From: Saprospiraceae bacterium
GTDB taxonomy: Bacteria; Bacteroidota; Bacteroidia; Chitinophagales; Saprospiraceae
DNA: 64,000 nucleotides
Assembly (NCBI GenBank): GCA_030729925.1
Contig: JANQWK010000099.1
Coordinates: 1-64,000, forward strand
Reading direction: 5' to 3'
Part shown: one piece after another, positions 54,670 to 63,357 of the stretch
Layout of the letters: the number at the start of each line of letters is the position of its first letter
Numbering within the stretch: the stretch's first letter is position 1
Made by a program: the position numbers and the translations under genes
The notes under the pieces: generated by a model
Seen by the model: the letters and a program-made list of their open reading frames with translations, nothing else
What the model was told of the DNA's origin: nothing
Databases searched by the model: none

Positions 54670-55176
54670 GTGAGCAATTTCCCCCATATCTTCATCAGTC
54701 AGGCAGCCATGCTGCAAAAAGTGCTTCCCTTTATGGCGAATGCCACTCATTATGGAAAATTCCAACACGTGTGGGCCAGAACAGCTACGGAAACCGAAAG
54801 CATCCATACTTATACTTCCCAGGGAAAAGAGACGACCCGCATGGCTCAGCCAGGGGATTTTATCGTCAAAAACCGAACAACAGCTGCGGAGGAGTATGTA
54901 GTGGAGGCTGATAAATTTCACCAGCGCTATCAGTGGTTGCGCAATATTGCCGAAGGTTTGGACGAGTACCAGCCCAAGGGTACCGTACTGGCGTTGGAAT
55001 GTGATGCGGAGTTACAAAAACAATTGGCCTTGGGTTGTCCTTTTGAGTTTGAGGCCGCCTGGGGAGAGAACCAGACTGTTTATACCGGTGATTTTTTGGT
55101 GTGCCCGCCAGACAAAAGCGAGGTATATAAAATCAGTCCGGTAGAGTTTGCCCAGACCTACAGACCGCTACCCTGA
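54670..55176 (+). CDS. Small conserved protein of unknown function (PGDF motif)
   Basis: A 168-residue cytosolic protein, from a GTG at 54670, or 155 residues from the ATG at 54709 (MLQKVLPF). I do not recognise a characterised family. The centre has TRMAQPGDFIVKN, a PGD-turn motif found in several small Bacteroidota proteins, followed by EEYVVEADKFHQRYQWL and a C-terminal beta-rich half with CPFEFEAAWGENQTVYTGDF. It looks like a compact beta-barrel. Its TGA is directly followed by the ATG of the glycoside-hydrolase-like gene (TGAATG), so the two are probably co-translated. Confidence 0.65.
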   Translation: MSNFPHIFISQAAMLQKVLPFMANATHYGKFQHVWARTATETESIHTYTSQGKETTRMAQPGDFIVKNRTTAAEEYVVEADKFHQRYQWLRNIAEGLDEYQPKGTVLALECDAELQKQLALGCPFEFEAAWGENQTVYTGDFLVCPPDKSEVYKISPVEFAQTYRPLP

Positions 55177-56847
55177 ATGTGGCGGCTGCTCGTTGCCTGT
55201 TTGGCTTTATTGCCCGCTTTCGCCGCTGCCGACCCCGTATTCAAAGTCATTCCGCGAGATGAGGACTTTTCCGGCCAGCCTTTGGCCGATTTGCTGAAAC
55301 GACTGCAAAGCAACCGCGATCGCCTCTCCAATTTTTTGGGTATCCCCCCCTCAGCGGTTCCAATTCAGGTGGAAGTGTTTTCGGCCTTAGCCGCAAAAGC
55401 ATTGGCTACCCAGAATATGCAACCCGCTCATGCCGATCCGCTGAGTCGCACGCTCTACCTCGTCCAAAATGATTTTTGGGACGGCGTTTCCCTTCATGTC
55501 GAAAATGAATTTCTGATTGCAGAAATTATCGGAAAAAGTGGCTCCCGGTTGCTCGAAAAAGGACTGGCAACCTGGTTGGTTCCCAATTGGCAGGAAAAAG
55601 GCTTTTTGTACTGGGCACACCGAATTGCCGCGAGCCATAACTTACCACCACTGACAGCCCTGCTCGACAACGACCGCTTCCAATCGGGTTCACCCCTTGT
55701 ACATACCGCACTCGCAGGTGCATTTGTGTCTTTTTTAATAGATACCCGCGGCACACAACAACTGCTCGATTACTACAAAACGCCCGAGGCATTGTCCTAT
55801 CAGGCGCCATCCTTGGAAAAAGAGTTCCACGACTACCTGATGGATTGTGTCCCTTCGGAAAAAACAAAGCCCGTTCCCCTGGATAAAGGCTACTGGAAAG
55901 GATTCAATTTTGCCCACGAGGGCTACCAGATTTACAATGGCTATGGATCCAATCTGGCGAAGCAATCCCTGGAACACATGGCCACCACCGGAAGTAATGC
56001 CGTGGCCATTGTACCCTATACCTTTATGCGCGATCCGCAACTGCCCGTTCCACTCCCCTTCCCACAACGCGCCGGCAGCGAAAACGATGCCGCCGTGCTG
56101 GAAGCCGCTTTCCAGGCACGTATCCTCGGCATGAAAACCCTCCTCAAACCCCAAATATGGCTTCGCAATAGTTGGCCCGGCGATATACGGATGAGTAACC
56201 CGACGGATTGGCAACAGTTCATGAATTATTACCGCCAATGGATCGCCCATTATGCCCTACTCGCCGAAATGTACGATTTCGACGCTTTTTGTGTGGGTGT
56301 AGAACTGGTGGGAAGTACCCAAAACCAACCCGATCAATGGCGACAACTCATCCGGGATATCCGCATGCTGTACTCCGGATCCATCACTTATGCCGCCAAC
56401 TGGGGTACAGAATTTGAACAGCTCAGCTTTTGGGACGAACTCGACTATATCGGACTGGATTGCTATTACCCGCTGGGAAAAGAAACCCCCACCAGCGTCG
56501 CCGCACTGTCCCGCACCTTCCAACAGGTGTGCCAAAAAATCGAAAATATCAGCTGCCAATTCAACAAACCCGTACTACTCACCGAAATCGGATTCCGCAG
56601 CGTGACCCAACCCTGGGTCCATCCATACGCCGAACCCATGGGCCGACCAGCCAACCAGCAACACCAAATGATGTGCTATCAGGCCGTTTTGCAGGAACTG
56701 CAAAACCAATCCTGGTGCACAGGAATCCTCTGGTGGAAATGGCCCAGTTACCTCGATTACGGTGGACCGGACAATACCGGATTTAGTCCGGCCAACAAAC
56801 TCGCCGAACAACCCCTCCAACAAGGATTTGCCCAACTCCCCCATTGA
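55177..56847 (+). CDS. GH113-like glycoside hydrolase with an N-terminal degenerate peptidase-like domain
   Basis: A 556-residue exported protein (signal peptide ending FAAA). The C-terminal 330 residues resemble glycoside hydrolase family 113 (beta-mannanase-type TIM barrel), with probable acid/base Glu376 in GVELVGS and nucleophile Glu470 in LLTEIGFRS, and the barrel-end WWKWPSY. The N-terminal 230 residues follow the outline of MA-clan (gluzincin) peptidases, including LLEKGLATWL where those have the ExGLAxW helix, but the HExxH helix is missing (ENEFLIAEIIG in its place). It appears to be a pseudopeptidase fused to a hydrolase. It abuts the small PGDF protein gene. Confidence 0.75.
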   Translation: MWRLLVACLALLPAFAAADPVFKVIPRDEDFSGQPLADLLKRLQSNRDRLSNFLGIPPSAVPIQVEVFSALAAKALATQNMQPAHADPLSRTLYLVQNDFWDGVSLHVENEFLIAEIIGKSGSRLLEKGLATWLVPNWQEKGFLYWAHRIAASHNLPPLTALLDNDRFQSGSPLVHTALAGAFVSFLIDTRGTQQLLDYYKTPEALSYQAPSLEKEFHDYLMDCVPSEKTKPVPLDKGYWKGFNFAHEGYQIYNGYGSNLAKQSLEHMATTGSNAVAIVPYTFMRDPQLPVPLPFPQRAGSENDAAVLEAAFQARILGMKTLLKPQIWLRNSWPGDIRMSNPTDWQQFMNYYRQWIAHYALLAEMYDFDAFCVGVELVGSTQNQPDQWRQLIRDIRMLYSGSITYAANWGTEFEQLSFWDELDYIGLDCYYPLGKETPTSVAALSRTFQQVCQKIENISCQFNKPVLLTEIGFRSVTQPWVHPYAEPMGRPANQQHQMMCYQAVLQELQNQSWCTGILWWKWPSYLDYGGPDNTGFSPANKLAEQPLQQGFAQLPH

Positions 56848-56908
56848 GGACACATTTTTTCCCGAAGGGAGAACAAATTTTCAAAAAACCTGTTAACACT
56901 CCCGGTTA

Positions 56909-56939
56909 TTGCTTACATGAATACATAATCATATATTCG
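56909..56939 (+). promoter_or_regulatory. Promoter and probable operator of the arsR-family gene
   Basis: TTG (56909-56911), a 20-base spacer and TATATTCG (56932-56939) resemble a Bacteroidota promoter. The same stretch contains an imperfect inverted repeat, TGAATACAT (56918-56926) and ATATATTCG (56931-56939), of the kind bound by ArsR dimers. The -7 box is only 4 bases from the ATG, so the mRNA leader would be almost absent. Confidence 0.5.
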
Positions 56940-56943
56940 CAGT

Positions 56944-57261
56944 ATGGAAACAAACACGGCTACAATTACTCAAGCCACTGCTGAAAAGCTGGAAAGAATT
57001 GCTTATATCTTAAAAACCATCGCTCATCCCATGCGACTGGGAATCATCCACCTGTTGGAAAAACACCCCCGTCTGTCCGTATCGGAAATATGCGATATGC
57101 TGGGCAGCGAGCAGTCGCTTACCTCCCACCACCTCCAAAATATGCGTCTGAAGGGCATCCTTGCGGTCAAAAAAGAAGGACGCAGCATGTTGTATTCCCT
57201 CAAAGAACGGGATGTATCCCTCATTATCGAGTGCTTGGAACACTGTCAGTGCAATATGTAA
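56944..57261 (+). CDS. ArsR/SmtB family transcriptional regulator
   Basis: A 105-residue winged-helix dimeric repressor. The recognition region is LSVSEICDMLGSEQSLTSHH (about 52-71), followed by the wing VKKEGRSMLYSL. The C-terminal tail ECLEHCQCNM has three closely spaced cysteines, suggesting metal or thiol sensing through the C-terminal helix rather than through an ELCVCD motif (absent from helix 3, which has EICDML with one Cys). The gene stands alone with its own promoter/operator. No metal-efflux gene adjoins it, so the target may be the gene itself or the downstream sulfur genes (inference). Confidence 0.88.
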   Translation: METNTATITQATAEKLERIAYILKTIAHPMRLGIIHLLEKHPRLSVSEICDMLGSEQSLTSHHLQNMRLKGILAVKKEGRSMLYSLKERDVSLIIECLEHCQCNM

Positions 57262-57281
57262 ACGTTTAACCCCGTTTTTTC

Positions 57282-57312
57282 TTCGAAACATGAAGAAAAC
57301 AACATATATTTG
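57282..57312 (+). promoter_or_regulatory. Promoter upstream of the DUF983 gene
   Basis: TTCG (57282-57285, near TTTG), a 19-base spacer and a perfect -7 box TATATTTG (57305-57312), 20 bases before the ATG at 57333. Confidence 0.6.
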
Positions 57313-57332
57313 TTCGGTAAATAAAGTTACCG

Positions 57333-57713
57333 ATGTTGAAAAAAGGAACGAAAGCGCATAGTATATTTCTGGTAAAATGTCCTAAGTGCCAGGATGAGTA
57401 TTTGTTTGAAGAGCGGACTTTTTCTTTTCGGAAGTCCTTTCAAATGCGAAAGGCCTGTCCTCAGTGCCAGCAGGACTTTGAACCGGAGCCGGGTTTTTAC
57501 TATGGCGCCATGTTCATTTCCTACATCTTCATGGGCTGGTTTTGCATAGGCTTTGTCGCGCTCCTGCATTGGGTGCTGGACTTTAGTCTGGAATTTTCCT
57601 TTATCGCGCTAATTCTGGTGGTCGCCTTTTTCTTTGTCTATATTTTTAGGCTGGCCAGGTCTATTTGGTTGAGTTTAAATGTCAAATACGACCCCTCGAA
57701 ATCACGCAAATAA
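57333..57713 (+). CDS. DUF983 family zinc-ribbon membrane protein
   Basis: A 126-residue protein with an N-terminal zinc ribbon (KCPKCQDEYLF ... ACPQCQQDFEPEPGFYYGA) and two membrane helices (about 62-85 and 87-110). The CPxC ... CPxCxxDF pattern followed by a GxYYG-type turn is diagnostic for DUF983. The family is frequently found beside respiratory genes, but its role is unclear. It has its own promoter, and the Crp/Fnr-type regulator gene starts 30 bp later, so read-through into the sulfur genes is possible. Confidence 0.88.
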   Translation: MLKKGTKAHSIFLVKCPKCQDEYLFEERTFSFRKSFQMRKACPQCQQDFEPEPGFYYGAMFISYIFMGWFCIGFVALLHWVLDFSLEFSFIALILVVAFFFVYIFRLARSIWLSLNVKYDPSKSRK

Positions 57714-57743
57714 GGATCAAGTCTGTTTGTAAATTCCTACCGC

Positions 57744-58394
57744 ATGCAAGAACGAGAAACCATTCCAGATCTTTTGCGCAAATTCTATCCGATTTTGACA
57801 GAATCGCGTTTGCTCGAAGAAATTTCCGAATCGGGCGCAGTGGTATCTTATGAACCGAACGACCTCGTCATGGATTATGGCGCTTACGTGAAAACGATGC
57901 CGCTGATCTTGCAAGGCTCGATCAAAGTATCCCGGGAAGACGAAGAGGGCAACGAGCTGTTTTTGTACTACCTGGCTCCGGGTGAGACCTGTACCATGAC
58001 CTTCAGCTGTTGTATGGCCAACAAAAAAAGTGAGTTTCGGGCTGTCGCAGAAGAGGCCACCCGAATGATTGCCCTGCCTGTCCGGTTTATGGATCCCTGG
58101 ATGGCCAAGTATCCGGGATGGCGCAATTTTGTACTGACTTCTTACGACAACCGCATGCTGGAGCTTATCCGAACGATTGACAACATTGCCTTCAAGCGGA
58201 TGGACCAGCGGCTGATGGACTACCTGAGGGAGAAAGTCAGGGTCAGCGGATCTACGCATATTCTCACCACGCACCAAGATATTGCCTACGACCTCAATGC
58301 TTCCAGAGAAGCTGTATCGCGTTTGCTCAAAAAATTAGAGAAGGAAGGGGTTGTCAAATTAGGCAGAAACCACATTCAATTGGTTGAAAAATAA
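57744..58394 (+). CDS. Crp/Fnr family transcriptional regulator
   Basis: A 216-residue regulator with an N-terminal cyclic-nucleotide-binding-type beta roll (about 20-125; GSIKVSREDEEGNELFLYYL), a dimerisation helix and a C-terminal winged helix (about 150-216; TTHQDIAYDLNASREAVSRLL). The effector pocket lacks the GE-LALxxGxPRxAT signature of cAMP-binding CRP and instead has GETCTMTFSCCMANKKSEFRA, with a pair of cysteines, so the signal may be redox or a small molecule rather than cAMP (inference). It is 14 bp upstream of the sulfate permease gene, and probably controls the sulfur genes behind it. Confidence 0.88.
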   Translation: MQERETIPDLLRKFYPILTESRLLEEISESGAVVSYEPNDLVMDYGAYVKTMPLILQGSIKVSREDEEGNELFLYYLAPGETCTMTFSCCMANKKSEFRAVAEEATRMIALPVRFMDPWMAKYPGWRNFVLTSYDNRMLELIRTIDNIAFKRMDQRLMDYLREKVRVSGSTHILTTHQDIAYDLNASREAVSRLLKKLEKEGVVKLGRNHIQLVEK

Positions 58395-58408
58395 ACTTTT
58401 GGTTCAAC

Positions 58409-60136
58409 ATGGACATTAAAAATCTACTCCCGGTCACAGAATGGTTGCCTAAATACAACAAGATACAATTAAAAGGCGACCTTTCGGCGGGGGTTACAGT
58501 GGGGATCATGCTGATTCCTCAGGGTATGGCGTATGCTATGCTCGCTGGTTTACCTCCCATTTATGGTTTGTACGCTTCCATTGTACCGCTGCTGATCTAT
58601 GCGATGCTGGGCACGTCCAGGCAATTGGCCGTAGGTCCGGTAGCGATGGTTGCCCTGCTGATCCAAGCGGGGGTGAGTACGCTCGCGGAAGTAGGGTCGG
58701 AACAATACATTAGTCTGGCCATCAGTCTGGCGCTTATGGTGGGTATCATTCAGACCCTGATGGGGATTTTCAAATTGGGATTTTTGGTCAACTTTCTATC
58801 CCACCCGGTCGTTAGCGGTTTTACTTCCGCAGCAGCCCTCATCATTGGTTTTAGTCAGCTCAAACACCTGCTCGGATTTTCGATCCCAAAGGCCGATTAT
58901 ATCCACGAGATTTTGATCTATGCCCTCACCCATATTACCGAAACCAACCCGGCCACTTTTGCCGTCGGCATCGCGGCCATTGTACTCATTTTGGCCGCCA
59001 AACGCTTCAAATCGCCAATACCCGGTCCCCTGCTGGCAGTTCTTTTTGGAATCCTGGTCGTTTGGCTGGGACAGCTCGATCAACAGCAACAGGTGAAAAT
59101 TGTAGGAACGGTACCTAGCGGACTACCGGCACTTACCTTGCCGGTATTATCCTGGGAGGCCATACAAGCACTCCTACCCATTGCCCTCACCATCTCCTTC
59201 ATCGGATTCATGGAAAGTATCGCTGTGGCGAAGGCGGTGCAGGCCAAACACAAAAATTACAAAGTAGTTCCCAATCAGGAACTGCTTGCGCTCGGGATGG
59301 CCAATATCGGGGGAGCCTTTTTTCAGAGTTTTCCCACTACCGGAGGTTTTTCGCGGACAGCGGTCAACGACCAAAATGGCGCCCAGACAGGTATGGCCTC
59401 TGTGATCAGTGCGCTGTTGATTGCGCTGACAATCCTTTTTCTGACCCCCTTATTCTATTACCTGCCACAAGCCATCCTGGCTTCTGTAATCATGGTGGCC
59501 GTTTTTGGTTTGATAGATATCCACGAGCTACGCTACCTCTGGAAAACAGACCGGGCGGATTTTTTGATGCTCGTTGCTACCTTCTTCGGAACGCTCTTTA
59601 TCAATATCGAAGAGGGAATTCTCATCGGGGTTGTGCTGTCGCTGGGCTATCTGGTCTATCGCACCACACTTCCTCACGTGGCCATATTGGGCAAAATCCC
59701 CGGACAAACCCTGTACAAAAATATCCATCGCTTCGATGAACTCGAAGTTCGGAAAGATGTTCTTATCGTGCGCTTTGATGCCAGATTGTTTTTTGCCAAT
59801 GTCAATTATTTCAAAGAATTTACAGAGGAATGGATCTCCAAAAAAGGAGCATCGCTAAAAGCGTTTATCCTGGAAGCAGATAGCATCAACGGCATTGACA
59901 GCAGCGCCATCCATGCGTTGCATGATTTGCATCGGGACCTCAAATCCAAAGGGATTGAGTTTTATGTGAGTGGCCTCAAAGGTCCTGTGCGAGACAAATT
60001 GGGAAAGGCAGGTTTTATCGCCGAACTGGGAGAAGACCACTTTTTCATCCGCATTCAGCATGCAGTTGATCATTTTGACAACATACACCAGGGTGGAGAC
60101 CTGAAATCCTACACCCTGCAAACCAATAATCCCTGA
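58409..60136 (+). CDS. SulP family sulfate/anion permease with STAS domain
   Basis: A 575-residue inner-membrane permease. The N-terminal consensus SAGVTVGIMLIPQGMAYAML and the following LPPIYGLYAS are typical of SulP, with ten or more hydrophobic helices to about residue 420. The cytosolic STAS domain (about 440-560) contains ADSINGIDSSAIHALHDL. The neighbours, serine acetyltransferase and cysteine synthase, make sulfate or thiosulfate the probable substrate, although some SulP proteins carry bicarbonate. It is the second gene of the unit Crp-SulP-cysE-cysM. Confidence 0.92.
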   Translation: MDIKNLLPVTEWLPKYNKIQLKGDLSAGVTVGIMLIPQGMAYAMLAGLPPIYGLYASIVPLLIYAMLGTSRQLAVGPVAMVALLIQAGVSTLAEVGSEQYISLAISLALMVGIIQTLMGIFKLGFLVNFLSHPVVSGFTSAAALIIGFSQLKHLLGFSIPKADYIHEILIYALTHITETNPATFAVGIAAIVLILAAKRFKSPIPGPLLAVLFGILVVWLGQLDQQQQVKIVGTVPSGLPALTLPVLSWEAIQALLPIALTISFIGFMESIAVAKAVQAKHKNYKVVPNQELLALGMANIGGAFFQSFPTTGGFSRTAVNDQNGAQTGMASVISALLIALTILFLTPLFYYLPQAILASVIMVAVFGLIDIHELRYLWKTDRADFLMLVATFFGTLFINIEEGILIGVVLSLGYLVYRTTLPHVAILGKIPGQTLYKNIHRFDELEVRKDVLIVRFDARLFFANVNYFKEFTEEWISKKGASLKAFILEADSINGIDSSAIHALHDLHRDLKSKGIEFYVSGLKGPVRDKLGKAGFIAELGEDHFFIRIQHAVDHFDNIHQGGDLKSYTLQTNNP

Positions 60137-60166
60137 AAGCAAGCATAGCTCCCAAGGGAACTGCTT

Positions 60167-60988
60167 ATGAGAAAAGCGTTTATAGATAGTCTGTTTCAGG
60201 CTCACCAGGCTACAAGCCCCATGCCTCCGCCAACGATGGTCTTTGGCTGGCTGGAAGGACTCCTCAGGCTGTTATTCCCAGAGTTGTCCGATACCCGCTA
60301 TCCTTCTGCCCGAACCCTGGAACAACATTTCAACGCGCTCAATCTCGAATTGTACAATATTCTCGAGATCCTGGAACCCAGACTTCCCGCTCCCGCTAAG
60401 ACCATCGAAGATCATTTCCTCGATGAACTCCCTGCGCTCCGAGACCAACTCCTGCTCGATGCCAGGGCAATCCAGGAAGGCGATCCCGCCGCTTTCAATA
60501 CCGCCGAAGTCATCCGAACCTATCCCGGGTTCCTGGCAATTGCCGTCTATCGCATCGCACATGTTTTTTTCCGACAGGGCGTACCGCTGATCCCCCGCAT
60601 CCTGACTGAATATGCACATGCCAAAACCGGTGTGGATATCCATCCGGGAGCCAGCATCGGTGCGCGGTTTTGCATTGACCATGCCACCGGTATCGTCATT
60701 GGTGAAACCGTATCCATTGGTTCAGATGTCAAAATATACCAGGGCGTAACGCTCGGTGCACTCAGCGTAAAAAAAGAACTGGCCATGACCAAGCGCCATC
60801 CTACAATTGGCGACAGAGTGGTCATCTATTCGGGCGCAACAATACTCGGCGGACAAACCGTCATCGGACACGACAGTGTCATCGGAGGTAATGTTTGGCT
60901 CACCGAAAGCGTGCCCCCCTTCTCCCGCATCTACTACGACGCCCTGACCATCCAAAAAACGGGAAATCATCCTCCTTCTTCAACATAA
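60167..60988 (+). CDS. cysE: Serine O-acetyltransferase
   Basis: A 273-residue enzyme that acetylates serine to O-acetylserine, the carbon acceptor for sulfide. An alpha-helical N-terminal domain (about 1-140) precedes the left-handed beta-helix (about 150-260) with the catalytic stretch GVDIHPGASIGARFCIDHAT, GIVIGET and YQGVTLGALS. The N-terminal domain is long, as in the EpsC-like group found in Bacteroidota. It is followed 13 bp later by cysM, giving a complete two-step cysteine pathway behind the permease. Confidence 0.93.
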   Translation: MRKAFIDSLFQAHQATSPMPPPTMVFGWLEGLLRLLFPELSDTRYPSARTLEQHFNALNLELYNILEILEPRLPAPAKTIEDHFLDELPALRDQLLLDARAIQEGDPAAFNTAEVIRTYPGFLAIAVYRIAHVFFRQGVPLIPRILTEYAHAKTGVDIHPGASIGARFCIDHATGIVIGETVSIGSDVKIYQGVTLGALSVKKELAMTKRHPTIGDRVVIYSGATILGGQTVIGHDSVIGGNVWLTESVPPFSRIYYDALTIQKTGNHPPSST

Positions 60989-61001
60989 TCACACCGTCAT
61001 C

Positions 61002-61883
61002 ATGGCAAACATACCCGATCTGATTGGCAATACCCCTATGGTAGAACTTTCCTCGCTTTTCCCTGTCGGGAAAACTACTTTACTCGGCAAGCTCGAAGGA
61101 CATAACCCGGGAGGAAGCGTCAAGGATCGGGCAGCGTACAACATGATCAAAGCGGCGCTGGACAGGGGAGACATCAGGCGGGGAGATAAACTCGTAGAGG
61201 CGACCAGCGGTAATACCGGAATAGCCCTGGCCATGATCGCCAATGTTTTTGGACTTGAAATGCACCTGGTTATGCCCGAAGGTGCTACCCGAGAACGCAT
61301 AGAGACCATGAAAGCCTTTGGTGCAAAGGTGATCCTCACACCTCGTGAAAAAACCATAGAATATTCGCGGCAGGTAGCCGAAGAAATGGCAGCATCGGGT
61401 TATGTCATGCTGAATCAGTTTGCCAATGAGGACAACTGGAAGGCCCATTACTTGAGCACCGGTCCGGAAATCTGGCGCGATACGGAGGGGCAAGTAACCC
61501 ATTTTGTCGCTTCCATGGGAACCACAGGAACCATCATGGGGGTCTCAAAATACCTGAAAACACAAAACCCCAACATTCAGATTATCGGGGTGCAACCCGT
61601 TGAAGGCTCCAATATCCCCGGAATCCGACGCTGGTCGCCCGAGTACCTGCCCGCCATTTACCAGCCCGAATGGGTGGATACTATTGTGGACGTAAGTCAG
61701 GAAGAAGCTACGTACACGATGAAACGATTGGCCCGGGAAGCAGCCGTATTTGCCGGTGTAAGCAGCGGTGGTGCCGTAACAGCAGCGGGTCGGATCATGC
61801 AAAACATCACCCAACCCGCTGTTATGGTAGCTATTATTTGCGACAGAGGCGATCGCTACCTATCTGAAGGTCTGTTTAGCTAA
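61002..61883 (+). CDS. cysM: Cysteine synthase B
   Basis: A 293-residue PLP enzyme that joins sulfide, or for CysM types thiosulfate, to O-acetylserine. Lys41 in NPGGSVKDRA binds PLP, TSGNTGIALA forms the substrate loop, and GTTGTIMG holds the cofactor phosphate. The short length and the RRW-SPEYLPAIY segment fit CysM rather than CysK. It ends the sulfur unit; the convergent CsgG-like gene ends 9 bp further on. I see no terminator in the gap. Confidence 0.93.
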   Translation: MANIPDLIGNTPMVELSSLFPVGKTTLLGKLEGHNPGGSVKDRAAYNMIKAALDRGDIRRGDKLVEATSGNTGIALAMIANVFGLEMHLVMPEGATRERIETMKAFGAKVILTPREKTIEYSRQVAEEMAASGYVMLNQFANEDNWKAHYLSTGPEIWRDTEGQVTHFVASMGTTGTIMGVSKYLKTQNPNIQIIGVQPVEGSNIPGIRRWSPEYLPAIYQPEWVDTIVDVSQEEATYTMKRLAREAAVFAGVSSGGAVTAAGRIMQNITQPAVMVAIICDRGDRYLSEGLFS

Positions 61884-61892
61884 AAACAAAGC

Positions 61893-62828
61893 CTATTTTT
61901 CCTTAACAATATCGCCTTTCTGAAAATCGCTGCCCTCCAGTACTTCGCAAATGGCAGCCTTACCCTCTCCGATAGAAGTAACATCCACTACGCGGATCCG
62001 CCCAATCCGCTGATCAACAGTGCCTAGAGACAAGCCCGTATCGGGATCAATCAGTGCCGTTCCCTGGCGAAACACCTCGAACTCCTCGCCAACTTCCACA
62101 CCATCCTGGGCACCACTATTGATATACACTTGGTTGCCCTGCATCATAATCACCTTGGCAGACCAAACTGAAGCACTTGAAACCGATCCCATCAAGGCAA
62201 CCACGTCCTCCACAGCCTCTCTGGTAGCTTTTCCCACCAGGGAACCATCGAACTGATCCCTGTTGTCAAATCGGAAGCCCTTAATGCGCACCCCTCCCGA
62301 AACTGCCGTCTTCTCCCGGCGCACACTTTCCGCTTTTAAAATTTCGCCGGTACTGGTCTCCACAATCCGCAAATCAATGGCCGTCACTGCGGTCTGCTTA
62401 CCCACCCGGATACCCGTAGCCGGAATATTCACGCCCGTATTCGATCCTTTGAAACCAAACTCGGTGATGGTGCCAAAAACAGCCAGCTCTACCCCCAGTA
62501 CCTTCCCCATTGCCGCCGCAGATTCGGGCGTAACTACCCCCATAGCCCCAAGATCCTGCTCCCGCAGCAACTCATTGAGCCTGTCGCGTTCCAAAACAGT
62601 ATATTGCCCCGACTGAACCAGTTCGGTCACAATCATGTCGGTTAGTCCGTCGCTGACCGTCATTTGGTTAAACCAGGAAAAGCCGGACTGAGACATGTCC
62701 TGCAAGGGGAAAACGGCAATCCGCTTTTTCTTCATCTTATCCTGAGCCATTACGCCCTGAGGGAGCAAAAGCGGAAGACACAACAAAAAAAGCCAAAAGA
62801 ACCTGGACAAGCCACTGTGGGTAATCAT
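61893..62828 (-). CDS. CsgG/HfaB-family exported protein
   Basis: A 311-residue protein with a signal peptide (ending VMAQ, no lipobox). The CsgG-type domain spans about 34-210 (RIAVFPLQDM ... DGLTDMIVTELVQSGQYTVLERDRLNELL, quoted in parts; VFGTITEF; TAIDLRIVETSTGEIL). A C-terminal beta domain (about 225-311) has the form VYINSGAQDGVEVGEEFEVF, seen in other CsgG-related proteins. True CsgG forms the curli secretion pore, but no curli genes (csgA/B/E/F) are nearby and the lipid anchor is missing, so a different periplasmic or outer-membrane role is likely. It is 11 bp after the heme-binding gene. Confidence 0.85.
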   Translation of the reverse strand: MITHSGLSRFFWLFLLCLPLLLPQGVMAQDKMKKKRIAVFPLQDMSQSGFSWFNQMTVSDGLTDMIVTELVQSGQYTVLERDRLNELLREQDLGAMGVVTPESAAAMGKVLGVELAVFGTITEFGFKGSNTGVNIPATGIRVGKQTAVTAIDLRIVETSTGEILKAESVRREKTAVSGGVRIKGFRFDNRDQFDGSLVGKATREAVEDVVALMGSVSSASVWSAKVIMMQGNQVYINSGAQDGVEVGEEFEVFRQGTALIDPDTGLSLGTVDQRIGRIRVVDVTSIGEGKAAICEVLEGSDFQKGDIVKEK

Positions 62829-62839
62829 AGCAAAATGTT

Positions 62840-63304
62840 TTATTCCTTAAATGCCATTTCCTGCTTTTTAAACCAGTCTATCAGCAAAGCACGCTGCTCC
62901 TTGTTCAAGGCCGCATCTCCATGCATCCACGTATAAGAAGGCATGGGCATTTCCTGCTCCTCTACCATTTCATAACACTCCTCCATCTTGTGCGCCTTCC
63001 GCTTCGCCTCATACGTTTCCCATACCGAAAAATTAAGGTGCTTGCGACCATCCACAATGTGATCCTTGATCCACCAAGATACCGGAGCCACATTTGTGTA
63101 CCAGGGATAGGCCGTTTCATTCGAATGACAGTCATAGCAAGCCGTCTTGAGCAACTGGGAAACCTCCGCAGGAACCTCGACTACCGATAGGTAGTCTTCC
63201 CCCGCATTCACAGGTGGATTCGTTTTGTCAATCCTAAACAATTGTGCAATTACCAGGAAGCCCAGCAATCCATAAAGCGCAATTTTTACAATCCGGTTCT
63301 TCAT
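62840..63304 (-). CDS. c-type heme-binding domain protein (Haem_bd)
   Basis: A 154-residue membrane-anchored protein. An N-terminal hydrophobic segment (about 5-22; IALYGLLGFLVIAQL) keeps the remainder in the periplasm. The heme site is ACYDCHSNET (CxxCH) with distal Met candidates in EEQEMPMPSYTWMH, as in the haem_bd family of Bacteroidota. Likely a single-heme electron carrier or sensor; its partner is not evident. It has a clear promoter at 63358-63390 and shares a transcript with the CsgG-like gene. Confidence 0.9.
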   Translation of the reverse strand: MKNRIVKIALYGLLGFLVIAQLFRIDKTNPPVNAGEDYLSVVEVPAEVSQLLKTACYDCHSNETAYPWYTNVAPVSWWIKDHIVDGRKHLNFSVWETYEAKRKAHKMEECYEMVEEQEMPMPSYTWMHGDAALNKEQRALLIDWFKKQEMAFKE

Positions 63305-63357
63305 ACAATCGGGTTAATGATGTTGATGGTTTAGTTTATATAGCCTTTGGAAAGTTA

